DNA of 64,000 nt from Hyunsoonleella ulvae (GCF_016827605.1 NZ_JAEPJQ010000001.1:558001-622000); one strand, 5' to 3'; counted from the stretch's first letter, positions 36,729-46,654 are shown. Made by a program: numbers and translations. The notes: generated by a model not told the origin, from the letters alone.

Positions 36729-37058
36729 ATGATAAAAGTCTCTGATACAGCTAAAAAGAAAGTGATTGAGCTTATGGCCGATGACGGCTATAATGCATCA
36801 ACAGACTATATTCGAGTAGGCGTAAAAAGCGGAGGTTGTTCTGGTTTATCTTACGATTTAAAATTTGACAAAGAACAGCAAGAGGACGATAAAGTTTTTG
36901 AGGATAACGGTGTAAAAATCATTGTAGACAAAAAGAGCTTTTTATATCTAATCGGTACTACTTTAGAATATTCAGGAGGATTAAACGGAACAGGATTCGT
37001 TTTTAACAACCCAAATGCCAACCGAACTTGTGGTTGTGGAGAATCATTTTCGTTATAG
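36729..37058 (+). CDS. sufA: A-type iron-sulfur carrier protein (SufA/IscA family)
   Basis: A 109-residue A-type carrier that holds and passes on Fe-S clusters. The three ligand cysteines are present in VKSGGCSGLSYDL and in the terminal RTCGCGESFSL. First gene of the suf cluster with a promoter-like box ahead. ErpA-like naming is possible; location next to sufB favours SufA. Confidence 0.92.
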   Translation: MIKVSDTAKKKVIELMADDGYNASTDYIRVGVKSGGCSGLSYDLKFDKEQQEDDKVFEDNGVKIIVDKKSFLYLIGTTLEYSGGLNGTGFVFNNPNANRTCGCGESFSL

Positions 37059-37101
37059 TTAAAAGTATGAAAGTATTAAAGTTTCTAGAGTAGTGTGACT
37101 G

Positions 37102-37475
37102 ATGGCAAAATTTAATTCTTTTGAAGAAATTATTTCTTGGCAGAAAGCAAGAGAATTAAATAAAGTAATTTATGATTTAACCAATGGTAATAATTCTTTT
37201 TCAAAAGATTTTGGATTAAGAGATCAAATAAGAAGGTCTAGTGTTTCAATATCTTCAAATATAGCTGAAGGCTTTGAGAGAGAGAGACAACTAAAGAATT
37301 TATCCGTTTTTTATACATAGCTAAAGCCTCAGCTGGAGAATTTCGTTCGCAATTATATCTAGCTTACGACTTAAGTTATGTAAATAAAGAACAATTTGAA
37401 ATATTAAAGTTAAAAGTAAATGAAGTTTCAAAGTTAATTAGTGGACTTATTAAATATCTCAATTCTACTTTATAA
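37102..37475 (+). pseudogene. Four-helix-bundle (S23/IVS) protein gene, frameshifted in a (GA)6 tract
   Basis: It begins [20 protein letters not shown], the family opening, and continues to [11 protein letters not shown]. The frame then closes early at 37318-37320. The next frame carries the rest of the family ([20 protein letters not shown], then a helix ending KYLNSTL) to a TAA at 37473-37475. The break is in six GA units at 37276-37287; deleting one unit restores [18 protein letters not shown]. In rRNA-intervening-sequence proteins this family has unknown function. Its position between sufA and sufB with low-complexity flanks suggests insertion into the operon. Confidence 0.8.
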
Positions 37476-37503
37476 CTTTCAACTTTAAAACATTGAACTT
37501 ACA

Positions 37504-38952
37504 ATGAGTAAATATACAGAAGATGATCTTCGCGAGGAACTAAAAACCAAAGAATACGAATATGGTTTTTACACAGATATAGAATCTGAAACTTTCCCTA
37601 ATGGATTGAACGAAGATATAGTTAGAGCTATTTCACACAAAAAAGAAGAACCAGAATGGATGACGGAGTGGCGTTTGGAAGCATTTCGTGTTTGGAAAGC
37701 AATGGAAGAGCCTGAATGGGCAAACGTTAATTACGAAAAACCAGACTTTCAGGGTATTTCATACTATTCCGCACCAAATAGCAAACCAAAGTATGATAGT
37801 TTAGATGAAGTAGACCCAGAATTATTAGCCACTTTTGAAAAGTTGGGGATTTCTTTGGATGAACAAAAGAAACTAGCTGGTGTCGCTATGGATGTTGTAG
37901 TAGATTCAGTTTCTGTAGCAACAACATTTAAGAAGACCTTAGCGGAACAAGGGATTATTTTTATGAGTATATCAGAAGCCATAAAAGAACACCCTGAACT
38001 CGTAAAAAAACATATTGGCACTGTTGTTCCCCAAAAAGATAATTTTTATGCGGCTTTAAATTCAGCCGTATTTAGTGATGGTTCGTTTTGTTATATTCCA
38101 AAAGGTGTAAAATGCCCAATGGAATTATCAACTTACTTTAGAATTAACCAAGCAGGAACAGGGCAATTTGAAAGAACATTGGTAATTGCTGATGAAGGTA
38201 GTTATGTAAGTTACTTGGAAGGCTGTACAGCCCCAAGCCGTGATGAAAACCAATTGCATGCAGCCGTAGTAGAACTAATAGCTTTAGACGATGCAGAAAT
38301 AAAATACTCCACAGTACAAAATTGGTTCCCTGGCAATGCAGAAGGTAAAGGTGGTGTATATAACTTCGTTACAAAACGAGGTTTATGCGAAACTAATGCA
38401 AAAATCTCTTGGACACAGGTAGAAACAGGATCTGCAGTAACATGGAAATACCCTAGCTGTGTATTAAAAGGCGATAACTCAGTAGGCGAGTTTTACTCTA
38501 TCGCTGTAACTAATAATTATCAGCAAGCAGATACAGGAACCAAGATGATTCACTTAGGTAACAATACCAAATCAACAATAATTTCCAAAGGTATATCAGC
38601 TGGTAAATCACAAAACAGCTATCGTGGTTTAGTACAAGTTAATTCAAGGGCAGAAAATGCACGTAACTTTTCACAATGTGATAGTTTACTCATGGGTAAT
38701 GAGTGTGGTGCACACACCTTCCCGTACATAGAAGCAAAAAATAAATCTGCAAAAATAGAACATGAAGCCACAACCAGCAAAATTGGAGAGGATCAAATAT
38801 TCTATTGTAACCAACGTGGTATAGATACAGAAAAAGCAATAGCACTAATCGTAAATGGATTTAGCAAAGAAGTACTAAACAAGTTACCAATGGAGTTTGC
38901 AGTTGAAGCCCAAAAATTATTAGAAATAAGTTTAGAAGGAAGTGTTGGTTAA
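37504..38952 (+). CDS. sufB: Fe-S cluster scaffold subunit SufB
   Basis: A 482-residue SufB, core of the SufBC2D scaffold on which new clusters form. Family motifs: [61 protein letters not shown] and the conserved [21 protein letters not shown]. Length is normal. It is separated from sufC by a small lipoprotein gene 12 bases downstream. Confidence 0.97.
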   Translation: MSKYTEDDLREELKTKEYEYGFYTDIESETFPNGLNEDIVRAISHKKEEPEWMTEWRLEAFRVWKAMEEPEWANVNYEKPDFQGISYYSAPNSKPKYDSLDEVDPELLATFEKLGISLDEQKKLAGVAMDVVVDSVSVATTFKKTLAEQGIIFMSISEAIKEHPELVKKHIGTVVPQKDNFYAALNSAVFSDGSFCYIPKGVKCPMELSTYFRINQAGTGQFERTLVIADEGSYVSYLEGCTAPSRDENQLHAAVVELIALDDAEIKYSTVQNWFPGNAEGKGGVYNFVTKRGLCETNAKISWTQVETGSAVTWKYPSCVLKGDNSVGEFYSIAVTNNYQQADTGTKMIHLGNNTKSTIISKGISAGKSQNSYRGLVQVNSRAENARNFSQCDSLLMGNECGAHTFPYIEAKNKSAKIEHEATTSKIGEDQIFYCNQRGIDTEKAIALIVNGFSKEVLNKLPMEFAVEAQKLLEISLEGSVG

Positions 38953-38964
38953 AAAGATTTTAAA

Positions 38965-39384
38965 ATGAAAAAAATATTTTTTATCACATTAATTCTCACA
39001 GCAACCTTAAGTTGTAAAAACGAGTCGAAATTAGACAAAAAAGAAGCCCAGACAGCAACTGAAAGCTCTGAAAGAACTGCGAAACAAAGTGATGGATTAA
39101 CACTTCTAAAAGGAGAGTTTGTGTATTATGGTGGTGCAGCAGTATTACAAACACATGCACAAATCTATGGTGTATTAATTACAGACACCTTAAAAGAACT
39201 AGACGAACAAGCAAAACAATACAAAACTGAACCAACCGATATGGTTGAGGTAGAAATACGAGGAAAAATCACAAACGAAAAACACGAAACCATTCTTTGG
39301 GAGAATAAGGTCGAAGTTGTTGAAATCATCAATGTAAAACCTATTGATGACACCAAAAATAATACTGTAAAATTAGGAAGCTAA
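38965..39384 (+). CDS. Small lipoprotein inside the suf operon
   Basis: A 139-residue lipoprotein with signal peptide [17 protein letters not shown], a charged Ser/Thr/Lys/Glu linker of about 30 residues, and a compact beta-rich domain (about 45-130). Features are [31 protein letters not shown] and [15 protein letters not shown]; it looks OB-fold-like. It starts 12 bases after sufB and ends 5 bases before sufC, so it is clearly co-transcribed. A link between a periplasmic or outer-membrane lipoprotein and cytosolic Fe-S assembly is not obvious. No family recognised. Confidence 0.8.
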   Translation: MKKIFFITLILTATLSCKNESKLDKKEAQTATESSERTAKQSDGLTLLKGEFVYYGGAAVLQTHAQIYGVLITDTLKELDEQAKQYKTEPTDMVEVEIRGKITNEKHETILWENKVEVVEIINVKPIDDTKNNTVKLGS

Positions 39385-39389
39385 AAGCT

Positions 39390-40142
39390 ATGTTAAAAAT
39401 AAATAACTTACACGCAAGTGTTGAAGACAAAAGTATCTTAAAAGGCATTAACCTTGAAGTAAAACCAGGCGAAGTACATGCCATTATGGGACCCAACGGT
39501 TCTGGAAAAAGTACGCTAGCATCTGTTATTGCTGGAAGGGAAGATTATGAAGTTACTGAAGGTAATATCATTTTCGAGGATGAAGATATAGAAGAATTGG
39601 CAGCTGAAGAACGTGCTCACAAAGGCGTGTTTTTATCATTTCAATATCCAGTAGAAATACCTGGAGTATCGGTAACAAATTTCATGAAAACCGCTATTAA
39701 CGAATCACGTAAAGCTAGAGGTTTAGATGAAATGCCTGCTAAAGACATGTTGAAATTAATTCGCGAAAAATCAGAACTTTTGGAAATCGATAGAAAATTC
39801 TTGTCACGTTCTTTAAACGAAGGGTTTTCAGGAGGAGAAAAGAAACGTAATGAGATTTTTCAAATGGCAATGTTAGAGCCAAAACTAGCTATTCTTGATG
39901 AAACCGATTCTGGTTTAGATATCGATGCACTTCGTATCGTTGCCAATGGTGTAAACAAATTAAAAAGTAAAGACAACGCAGTAGTCGTTATAACCCACTA
40001 TCAGCGATTGTTAGACTATATAGTTCCAGATTTTGTTCACGTATTACACAACGGTAAAATTGTAAAATCAGGACCAAAAGAACTGGCTCATGAGCTTGAA
40101 GAAAAAGGTTACGATTGGATTAAAGAAGAAGTTGGCGCATAG
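39390..40142 (+). CDS. sufC: Fe-S assembly ATPase SufC
   Basis: A 250-residue ABC-type ATPase of the SufBC2D complex. Walker A is [10 protein letters not shown], the signature is [13 protein letters not shown] and Walker B is [14 protein letters not shown], with the H-loop in [12 protein letters not shown]. All are as in active SufC. Confidence 0.97.
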   Translation: MLKINNLHASVEDKSILKGINLEVKPGEVHAIMGPNGSGKSTLASVIAGREDYEVTEGNIIFEDEDIEELAAEERAHKGVFLSFQYPVEIPGVSVTNFMKTAINESRKARGLDEMPAKDMLKLIREKSELLEIDRKFLSRSLNEGFSGGEKKRNEIFQMAMLEPKLAILDETDSGLDIDALRIVANGVNKLKSKDNAVVVITHYQRLLDYIVPDFVHVLHNGKIVKSGPKELAHELEEKGYDWIKEEVGA

Positions 40143-40207
40143 CGCCAGTAACCAGTGAGCAGCCTTAGTAAACAATCATGCTAACTGAATACTGAATACT
40201 GAAGAAC

Positions 40208-41521
40208 ATGGATTTAAAAGAAAAATTAATATCATCATTTCTAGCATTCGAAAATAAAGTGGATATAGACGCTTATGCCCACGATGTTAGGTCTGATGCT
40301 ATCAAGATATTTGAAGAAAAAGGGTTTCCATCAAAAAAAGATGAGGCTTGGAAGTACACTTCTCTAAATAATATTTTAAAAGAAGACTACAGCGTTTTTC
40401 CAAAACAAGAAAATGCTTTGGAGTATCATCAAGTAAAGAAATATTTTATACATGATATTGATACCTATAAAATCATTTTCATTGATGGTAAATATTCATC
40501 CCACCTATCGCAAACCACGCACGATGGTATAGATGTATGTTTAATGTCTGCAGCATTAAGCAAACCTAAGTACCAACTAATCATTGAAAATTATTTTAAT
40601 AAGGCAGCTGAGAAAGACAGCTTATCAGCACTAAATACAGCGTTTTCCCAAGAAGGAGCATACATACATATTCCAAAGAATAAAGTAGTAGAAAAACCTA
40701 TACAAATCATACACTTTTCAACAGGAAACGAATCCGCAACTATGTTGCAACCACGTAATTTAATTGTGGTTGATGAGAATTCACATGTACAAATTATAGA
40801 GCGTCATCAAAGTTTAACAGATAACCCTGTACTAACTAATAGCGTTACCGAAATTTTTGCAAATAAACGTGCTATAGTAGATTACTATAAAATCCAAAAT
40901 GATAAAGAAACCGCATCTTTAATAGACAATACCTTTATCAAACAAAAGAGAGAAAGTTTAGCTTCAGTACACACATTTGCTTTTGGAGGAAAACTTACCA
41001 GAAACAATTTAAATTTTTACCAAAACGGTGAGCGTATCGATTCTACCCTAAAAGGCATTACCATTATTGGCGAAAAACAACATGTAGACCATAACACTTT
41101 GGTGCATCACATAGAACCAAATTGTGAGAGCCACCAAGACTACAAAGGTATTTTTGGCGACCGTTCAACAGGCGTATTTAACGGTAAAGTTGTTGTAGAA
41201 AAAGAAGCGCAAAAAACCAATGCGTTTCAGGCCAACAACAACATTTTGGTAAGCGATAAAGCAACAATAAACACCAAACCACAGTTAGAAATTTTTGCGG
41301 ACGATGTAAAATGTTCTCACGGTTGTACTATTGGCCAGCTAGATGAAAGCGCCATGTTTTACATGCGTTCGCGTGGTATTCCTGAAAAAGAAGCTCGTGC
41401 CCTTTTAATGTTCGCGTTTAGTAATAATGTGTTAGAATCGGTTAAAATTCCAGAACTTAAACAGCGTATCACAAAAATTATCGCTAATAAGCTTGGAGTA
41501 GATATTGGGTTCGATCTATAA
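40208..41521 (+). CDS. sufD: Fe-S cluster assembly protein SufD
   Basis: A 437-residue SufD that pairs with SufB. The C-terminal half has the SufB/D beta-helix with HVDHNTLVHHIEPNCESHQDY-like residues, FNGKVVVEKEAQKTNAFQ and DDVKCSHGCTIGQLDESAMF. The N-terminus begins MDLKEKLISSFLAFE and has KDEAWKYTSL typical of the family. A 65-base spacer with short tandem repeats separates it from sufC. Confidence 0.95.
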   Translation: MDLKEKLISSFLAFENKVDIDAYAHDVRSDAIKIFEEKGFPSKKDEAWKYTSLNNILKEDYSVFPKQENALEYHQVKKYFIHDIDTYKIIFIDGKYSSHLSQTTHDGIDVCLMSAALSKPKYQLIIENYFNKAAEKDSLSALNTAFSQEGAYIHIPKNKVVEKPIQIIHFSTGNESATMLQPRNLIVVDENSHVQIIERHQSLTDNPVLTNSVTEIFANKRAIVDYYKIQNDKETASLIDNTFIKQKRESLASVHTFAFGGKLTRNNLNFYQNGERIDSTLKGITIIGEKQHVDHNTLVHHIEPNCESHQDYKGIFGDRSTGVFNGKVVVEKEAQKTNAFQANNNILVSDKATINTKPQLEIFADDVKCSHGCTIGQLDESAMFYMRSRGIPEKEARALLMFAFSNNVLESVKIPELKQRITKIIANKLGVDIGFDL

Positions 41522-41628
41522 AATTTTTATTTTAACCTATTTCTTGCTATCCGCAATATCTTTTTTTGACAAAAAAAGTTAGACTATGAGAATAGTCGAA
41601 CGGCGAATACGGGGTAAAATTACCTGCC

Positions 41629-42843
41629 ATGTTTAATGTAGAAAACATACGACAAGACTTTCCGATACTTTCCCGTAAAGTAAATGGTAAATCTTTAGTG
41701 TATTTTGATAATGCAGCAACATCGCAAACACCCCAACAAGTTATTGATGTTATTGTAGATTACTACTCAAATTACAATGCCAATATACATCGTGGCGTAC
41801 ACACATTAAGCCAAGAAGCTACAGACTTATACGAGGAAGCGCGTCAAAAAATTCAAAAACACTTCAATGCCAAGTATGCCCATGAAATTATTTTTACATC
41901 AGGCACCACACACGGTATTAATTTAGTAGCCAATGGCTTTTCGTCATTCTTAAAAAAAGACGATCAAGTTATTGTTTCAGCTCTAGAGCATCATAGTAAT
42001 ATAGTGCCATGGCAAATGTTGTGCGAACGTACAGGAGCCACCCTGAAAGTAATTCCCATGAATAACAATGGGGAATTAATCCTATCAGAGTTTGATGCCC
42101 TGTTGTCTAAAAACACAAAATTGGTGTTTGTAAATCACGTATCAAATGCCTTGGGCACCATAAACCCAATAGAATATATCATTGGAAAATCTCACGAGGT
42201 AGGCGCTGCAGTGTTAATTGATGGTGCACAATCCGCACCACATTTAGTATCAGATGTACAAGCATTAGATGTAGATTTCTATGTTACCTCAGCGCACAAA
42301 ATATGTGGACCAACAGGAGTTGGAATATTATACGGTAAAGAAGCATGGCTTAAAAAACTACCACCCTACCAAGGTGGTGGAGAAATGATTGCTGAAGTAA
42401 CATTTGAAAAAACTACTTATGCAGATCTGCCCCACAAATTTGAAGCAGGTACACCAAACATATGTGGAGGTATCGCTTTTGGTGCTGCCATAGATTATAT
42501 GAACAGCATAGGCTTTAAGAACATTGCCGCATACGAAAATGAGTTGTTAACATACGCCACAAAACAACTTTTAGCTGTAGAGGGCTTAAAAATCTATGGC
42601 ACCTCAGAGCAAAAAACTGCTGTTATTTCCTTTAATCTAGAAGGTATACATCCATACGATGTAGGTACAATTTTAGATAAATTAGGAATTGCCGTAAGAA
42701 CAGGACACCATTGTGCGCAACCCATAATGGACTTTTATAAAATCCCAGGAACTGTAAGAGCATCATTTGCATTCTATAATACCAAAGCAGAAATAGATGC
42801 ATTGGTAGAAGGTGTGAAAAAAGCTAAAATGATGTTGTCGTAA
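41629..42843 (+). CDS. sufS: Cysteine desulfurase SufS
   Basis: A 404-residue class V PLP enzyme that takes sulfur from cysteine for Fe-S clusters. The PLP lysine lies in TSAHKICGPTGVGILYG and the persulfide Cys in RTGHHCAQPIMDF (about residue 360). GVHTLSQEATDLYEEAR and ALEHHSNIVPW are family motifs. It works with the SufE partner encoded at 43836. Confidence 0.96.
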   Translation: MFNVENIRQDFPILSRKVNGKSLVYFDNAATSQTPQQVIDVIVDYYSNYNANIHRGVHTLSQEATDLYEEARQKIQKHFNAKYAHEIIFTSGTTHGINLVANGFSSFLKKDDQVIVSALEHHSNIVPWQMLCERTGATLKVIPMNNNGELILSEFDALLSKNTKLVFVNHVSNALGTINPIEYIIGKSHEVGAAVLIDGAQSAPHLVSDVQALDVDFYVTSAHKICGPTGVGILYGKEAWLKKLPPYQGGGEMIAEVTFEKTTYADLPHKFEAGTPNICGGIAFGAAIDYMNSIGFKNIAAYENELLTYATKQLLAVEGLKIYGTSEQKTAVISFNLEGIHPYDVGTILDKLGIAVRTGHHCAQPIMDFYKIPGTVRASFAFYNTKAEIDALVEGVKKAKMMLS

Positions 42844-43002
42844 CACACGCATCCCATACCCTATCCTTACTTGAGCTGAACTCCAACACAGTAATTTCTA
42901 CCCAATAATAAGTGATATGGAGAAGTGTTATCATGTCAGGAAGAAAAACACGCTAACTTTGGCGTCTTTTTTGTAGTTTCATTTAAAAAAAATCAAAACA
43001 GA

Positions 43003-43797
43003 ATGAGAATAATGTTATCATTTTTTAGCATGATGGTATTACGCTGTTGTTGGGGACCAACCGAATATCAGCTACTGCAAGATATACAAGACAGGAACAC
43101 CATTGTAAAAACACTTAATGACTCGTTTGCCATAAATACTTTAAACCAAGAAGATATATCTATTCATAAACTCAGTGTATCTTTTAACGAAAACACTAAA
43201 AAGGTATCAGGCTTTTCAGGATGTAATCGATTTTTCGGCCACTACAGTTTAAATAAAAACACATTGACATTTAGCGAATTAGGAGCTACAAAAATGTTGT
43301 GCTCCGAAGAAAAAAACAAAGTAGAGAGCGAGTTACTAAAAACTTTGCAAAAGTCTAATAATATATTATTTACAGAAGAAGGGTTTGTCTTATTCAAAAA
43401 CAAAAGACCATTATTATCAGCTACTAAACTCCAGGAACACAACAAAATGAGTTTTGAGTATTCAGCAACGTCAAGAAGCGCATTTAAAACTATCAAAATA
43501 GAGAAAGATTCTATTGTGTTTTCAAAAAAGAGAAAAGGAAAATCTTTAAAAACAGCTTGCGACACTGTATTCTGGCAAAAGCTAATTAAAATAAGCAACG
43601 GTATAGATATACAAAACATATCCAACCTTACAGCACCAAGCAAAGCGTTTCGATACGATGGGGCACCTTTGGCAGGATTAAAGATTACTTCAAACGGAAC
43701 AACTTATGAGTCTGCACCTTTCGATCATGGTAATCCACCCAAGGAAATATCATCTTTAGTTAAAGAAATCTTATCAATAACTGAAAACATTGAATAG
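43003..43797 (+). CDS. META-domain protein
   Basis: The frame is open from 42925, but the ATG at 43003 (MRIMLSFFSMMVLRCCWGPT) starts a hydrophobic leader and is preferred, giving 264 residues; the double Cys could be a lipobox. The META domain is at about residues 45-135: VSFNENTKKVSGFSGCNRFFGHY, LGATKMLCSEEK, ELLKTLQKSN. A second domain of unknown type follows. It sits between sufS and sufE. META proteins are heat-shock or envelope proteins in other bacteria; its role here is unknown. Confidence 0.8.
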   Translation: MRIMLSFFSMMVLRCCWGPTEYQLLQDIQDRNTIVKTLNDSFAINTLNQEDISIHKLSVSFNENTKKVSGFSGCNRFFGHYSLNKNTLTFSELGATKMLCSEEKNKVESELLKTLQKSNNILFTEEGFVLFKNKRPLLSATKLQEHNKMSFEYSATSRSAFKTIKIEKDSIVFSKKRKGKSLKTACDTVFWQKLIKISNGIDIQNISNLTAPSKAFRYDGAPLAGLKITSNGTTYESAPFDHGNPPKEISSLVKEILSITENIE

Positions 43798-43835
43798 CAA
43801 CAATTCTTGTTGTATTTTTGTATAAAATTTAACGT

Positions 43836-44258
43836 ATGAGTATTGAAGACATTCAAAACGAAATCATAGACGAATTTTCAATGTTTGAGGATTGGGAAGA
43901 GCGTTACCAATATATGATAGATTTAGGGAAAGAATTACCCCTAATAAACGACCAATATAAAACTGACAACAATATCATTAAAGGATGCCAAAGTAAGGTT
44001 TGGGTACATGCCGAAATGAATGACGACAAAATAGCATTTACAGCAGACAGCGATGCCATCATTACCAAAGGTATTATTGCCATTTTAATACGTGTGTTTT
44101 CAAATCAGCACCCAAAAGATATTATTGATGCTGATACTGATTTTATTGATAAAATTGGTTTAAAAGAGCACTTATCACCTACAAGGGCTAACGGTTTGGT
44201 TAGTATGGTAAAACAATTAAAAATGTATGCTATAGCATACCAAACACAACTTAATTAG
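43836..44258 (+). CDS. sufE: Sulfur-transfer protein SufE
   Basis: A 140-residue SufE that accepts sulfur from SufS and hands it to the scaffold. The sulfur-carrying Cys is in IIKGCQSKVWVHAE (about residue 51). The start MSIEDIQNEIIDEFSMFEDW and the later GLKEHLSPTRANGLVSMV are family features. Confidence 0.96.
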   Translation: MSIEDIQNEIIDEFSMFEDWEERYQYMIDLGKELPLINDQYKTDNNIIKGCQSKVWVHAEMNDDKIAFTADSDAIITKGIIAILIRVFSNQHPKDIIDADTDFIDKIGLKEHLSPTRANGLVSMVKQLKMYAIAYQTQLN

Positions 44259-44336
44259 TTTATGTGTTGATTCGTTTAATCGTTGATGCGACAATTAAAC
44301 ATTTAAACAAATAAACGATTAAAGAAATTAAAGAAA

Positions 44337-44660
44337 ATGAGTAAAGAAATAGATACAGCCGAATTAGGCGAAAAAATAGTAAACGTTTTAAAAACGATTT
44401 ACGATCCAGAGATACCAGTAGATATTTACGAATTGGGGTTAATCTACGACGTATTTGTCAATGAAGATTACGATGTTAAAATATTAATGACGTTAACAAC
44501 GCCTAACTGTCCCGTAGCAGAAACTTTACCTTTAGAAGTTGAAGAAAAAGTAAAATCTTTAAATGATGTAAACGATGCAGAGGTAGAAATTACGTTCGAT
44601 CCACCTTGGTCTCAAGATTTGATGAGCGAAGAAGCGAAGTTGGAACTAGGAATGCTTTAA
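44337..44660 (+). CDS. DUF59/MIP18-family Fe-S assembly protein (SufT-like)
   Basis: A 107-residue protein with DPEIPVDIYELGLIYDV, then LMTLTTPNCPVAETLP and TFDPPWSQDLMSEEA. This is the DUF59 pattern of SufT and PaaD/CIA2 proteins, which help deliver clusters to target enzymes. Position after sufE in the suf operon supports that job. It starts 78 bases after sufE. Confidence 0.9.
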   Translation: MSKEIDTAELGEKIVNVLKTIYDPEIPVDIYELGLIYDVFVNEDYDVKILMTLTTPNCPVAETLPLEVEEKVKSLNDVNDAEVEITFDPPWSQDLMSEEAKLELGML

Positions 44661-44718
44661 TTCAGTTTTTAGTTTAAAAAATACAATAATCAGTAAATTT
44701 CATATTAATTGCTCTACT

Positions 44719-45225
44719 ATGCCAGACGAAATTATAAATCGCGTAGCGAATAGCAAATTAGTAACCTTAGACCTTGAGGATTTTTATCCCGAAGGCAAGC
44801 GTGTATTGTTTGATATTAAAGATTGGTTGTTCGAAGGGTTTGTACTTCGTGAAAAAGACTTCAGGCAACAAGTTTTAGAATTTGATTGGAGTGTTTACGA
44901 GGATACTTACGTGGTATTAACATGCAGCACAGATGCTATTATTCCCGGGTGGGCATATATGCTATTAAGCATCAATTTAGAACCTTACGCAAAAAAGATA
45001 ATTGTTGGCAATTTAGAACAATTAGAAACATCAATCTATCAAGATATTATCACCAATCTAGATATTTCAGAATATGTAGGCAAACCTATTATTATAAAAG
45101 GTTGCTCTAACAAACCAGTACCCCAAAATGCTTATATTATGCTATCTAATAAGCTAAAACCCGTAGCAAGATCTATTATGTACGGAGAAGCTTGCTCTTC
45201 TGTTCCTCTTTACAAGAAGAAATAA
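44719..45225 (+). CDS. DUF2480 family protein
   Basis: A 168-residue soluble protein matching DUF2480, a Bacteroidota family of unknown function that often travels with suf genes. VTLDLEDFYPEGKRVLFDI and the late IIIKGCSNKPVPQNAYIML are its notable parts. GWAYMLLSINLEP is also conserved-looking. A redox or Fe-S link is suggested by context only. Confidence 0.85.
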   Translation: MPDEIINRVANSKLVTLDLEDFYPEGKRVLFDIKDWLFEGFVLREKDFRQQVLEFDWSVYEDTYVVLTCSTDAIIPGWAYMLLSINLEPYAKKIIVGNLEQLETSIYQDIITNLDISEYVGKPIIIKGCSNKPVPQNAYIMLSNKLKPVARSIMYGEACSSVPLYKKK

Positions 45226-45310
45226 AATATGTGACTTTATTACTTTAAAAGCGTCTAAAGCATAGTGTTATTCAAAAGTTTTTTTGAATTAACATTTGTT
45301 AAAATTAATA

Positions 45311-45318
45311 TATATTTG
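45311..45318 (+). promoter_or_regulatory. Minus-7 box for the DUF3078 gene
   Basis: TATATTTG lies 22 bases before the start codon. A TTTG is present but 14 or 24 bases upstream, not the usual 19-21. Confidence 0.45.
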
Positions 45319-45340
45319 CCCACATTCTAAAAACTAACAA

Positions 45341-46270
45341 ATGATGAAAAAACTATTATTTTTCGCAATTTTACTACTTAGTGTTTCTGTAATAGAAGCA
45401 CAAACAAAAGAAGAATTAGAAAAACAAAAAGCAGAAAAACAAGCAGAAGCAGATGCAGCACAAGCTGAAGCCAATGCTATTCAAGCTAAAATTGACGCCC
45501 TTCCCGGATGGAAAACTGGTGCTTTTGGTGTTATTGGAGGAAGTATTTCTGGGTTTAATAACTGGTATGCACAAGGATTTCCCAATAACAACTCTGGAAA
45601 TATTGGATTTACCTTTAACGGTTTCGCTAACTTAATACAAGAAAAATTCTTTTGGAGAAATTCTTTAACTACAAACTTAAGTTGGGTAAAACTAGACAAT
45701 AAAGACAATCCTCTTGATAGTGACGATTTTGAACCTACTACTGACGTATTTAACTTATCATCGCTTTATGGTAGAAACATTGCTAAAAATTTAGCAGCTT
45801 CTGTTTTATTAGAATATAGAACAACCATACTTAATAACTTTAACGATCCTGGATATTTAGACCTTGGTATCGGTGCCACATGGACTCCAATTGAAAACTT
45901 AGTAGTGGTTGTACACCCATTAAACTACAACTTTGTATTTGCTGATGATGATACTATTTTCGAATCATCTTTAGGTGCTAAAATTGTTGCTGATTATACA
46001 AGACAAATTGGTGCAGTAGCTTTTAAAACAAACCTATCTGCTTTTCAAAGTTACAAATCTAGTGATTTATCTAACTGGACCTGGACCAACTCATTTAGCT
46101 ACACGCTTTGGAAAATGATTGGTGTTGGTTTTGATTTTGGTTTAAGAAACAACAAGCAAGAAGCCTTAAACTACTCTAGAAATATATTAGGCAATGCTGG
46201 AGAAACGTTTGACAGTGTTGACAATGATATACAAACCTACTGGACGCTTGGTTTAAGCTATAAGTTTTAA
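45341..46270 (+). CDS. DUF3078 family outer-membrane beta-barrel protein
   Basis: A 309-residue protein. The signal peptide (ending VIEAQ) is followed by a Lys/Glu/Ala-rich coiled-coil stretch (about residues 22-50). Then comes the DUF3078 body: GVIGGSISGFNNWYAQGFPN, SSLYGRNIAKNLAASVLLEYRT, GATWTPIENLVVVVHPLNYNF. It ends in an aromatic residue (WTLGLSYKF), as expected of an outer-membrane barrel. Function unknown. Confidence 0.88.
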   Translation: MMKKLLFFAILLLSVSVIEAQTKEELEKQKAEKQAEADAAQAEANAIQAKIDALPGWKTGAFGVIGGSISGFNNWYAQGFPNNNSGNIGFTFNGFANLIQEKFFWRNSLTTNLSWVKLDNKDNPLDSDDFEPTTDVFNLSSLYGRNIAKNLAASVLLEYRTTILNNFNDPGYLDLGIGATWTPIENLVVVVHPLNYNFVFADDDTIFESSLGAKIVADYTRQIGAVAFKTNLSAFQSYKSSDLSNWTWTNSFSYTLWKMIGVGFDFGLRNNKQEALNYSRNILGNAGETFDSVDNDIQTYWTLGLSYKF

Positions 46271-46309
46271 TACCAGCCGTAATTTATTAGCTATCAAAAA
46301 AGTTCAAAC

Positions 46310-46341
46310 AAAAAGCGCCTCCAATAGGAAGCGCTTTTTTT
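46310..46341 (+). terminator. Terminator between DUF3078 and the CBM48-like gene
   Basis: Arms AAAAAGCGC (46310-46318) and GCGCTTTTT (46331-46339), extended by inner TCC/GGA pairs, are flanked by T and A tracts. It can act for both convergent genes. Confidence 0.85.
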
Positions 46342-46357
46342 AACCTGTTTTTTAAAC

Positions 46358-46654
46358 TTATACAGTAACAACACTATTTTCAGCACCTGCAAAATCGTTC
46401 CAAGCATAAGCATCAGCAGCAGTATCATTTACATACTCACCATCTACAATATACTTGTACTCATAAGAGTTATCTTTTTCTAAATCTACAGTAGCCTTAA
46501 ATGTACCGTTTTTCAATTTTTTAAGCGGTGCTTTTTTAACGTTCCAATCGTTAAAACTCCCCACTAAAATAGCCTTTTTTGCTTCAGGTGCTTCAATTGA
46601 AAAAGTTACTTTACATATAGGTTTACTCTTTAAATACTGTTTTTTAATAGCCAT
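46358..46654 (-). CDS. Isoamylase N-terminal / CBM48-like domain protein
   Basis: A 98-residue single-domain protein with VTFSIEAPEAKKAILVGSFNDW, then FKATVDLEKDNSYEYKYIVDG and YVNDTAADAYAWNDFAG. This is the early-set/CBM48 (AMPK glycogen-binding) fold, which in larger enzymes binds alpha-glucans. No catalytic domain is attached. It may bind glycogen or serve as a regulator. A TAAATTTG minus-7-like box lies shortly upstream on the minus strand. Confidence 0.85.
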   Translation of the reverse strand: MAIKKQYLKSKPICKVTFSIEAPEAKKAILVGSFNDWNVKKAPLKKLKNGTFKATVDLEKDNSYEYKYIVDGEYVNDTAADAYAWNDFAGAENSVVTV

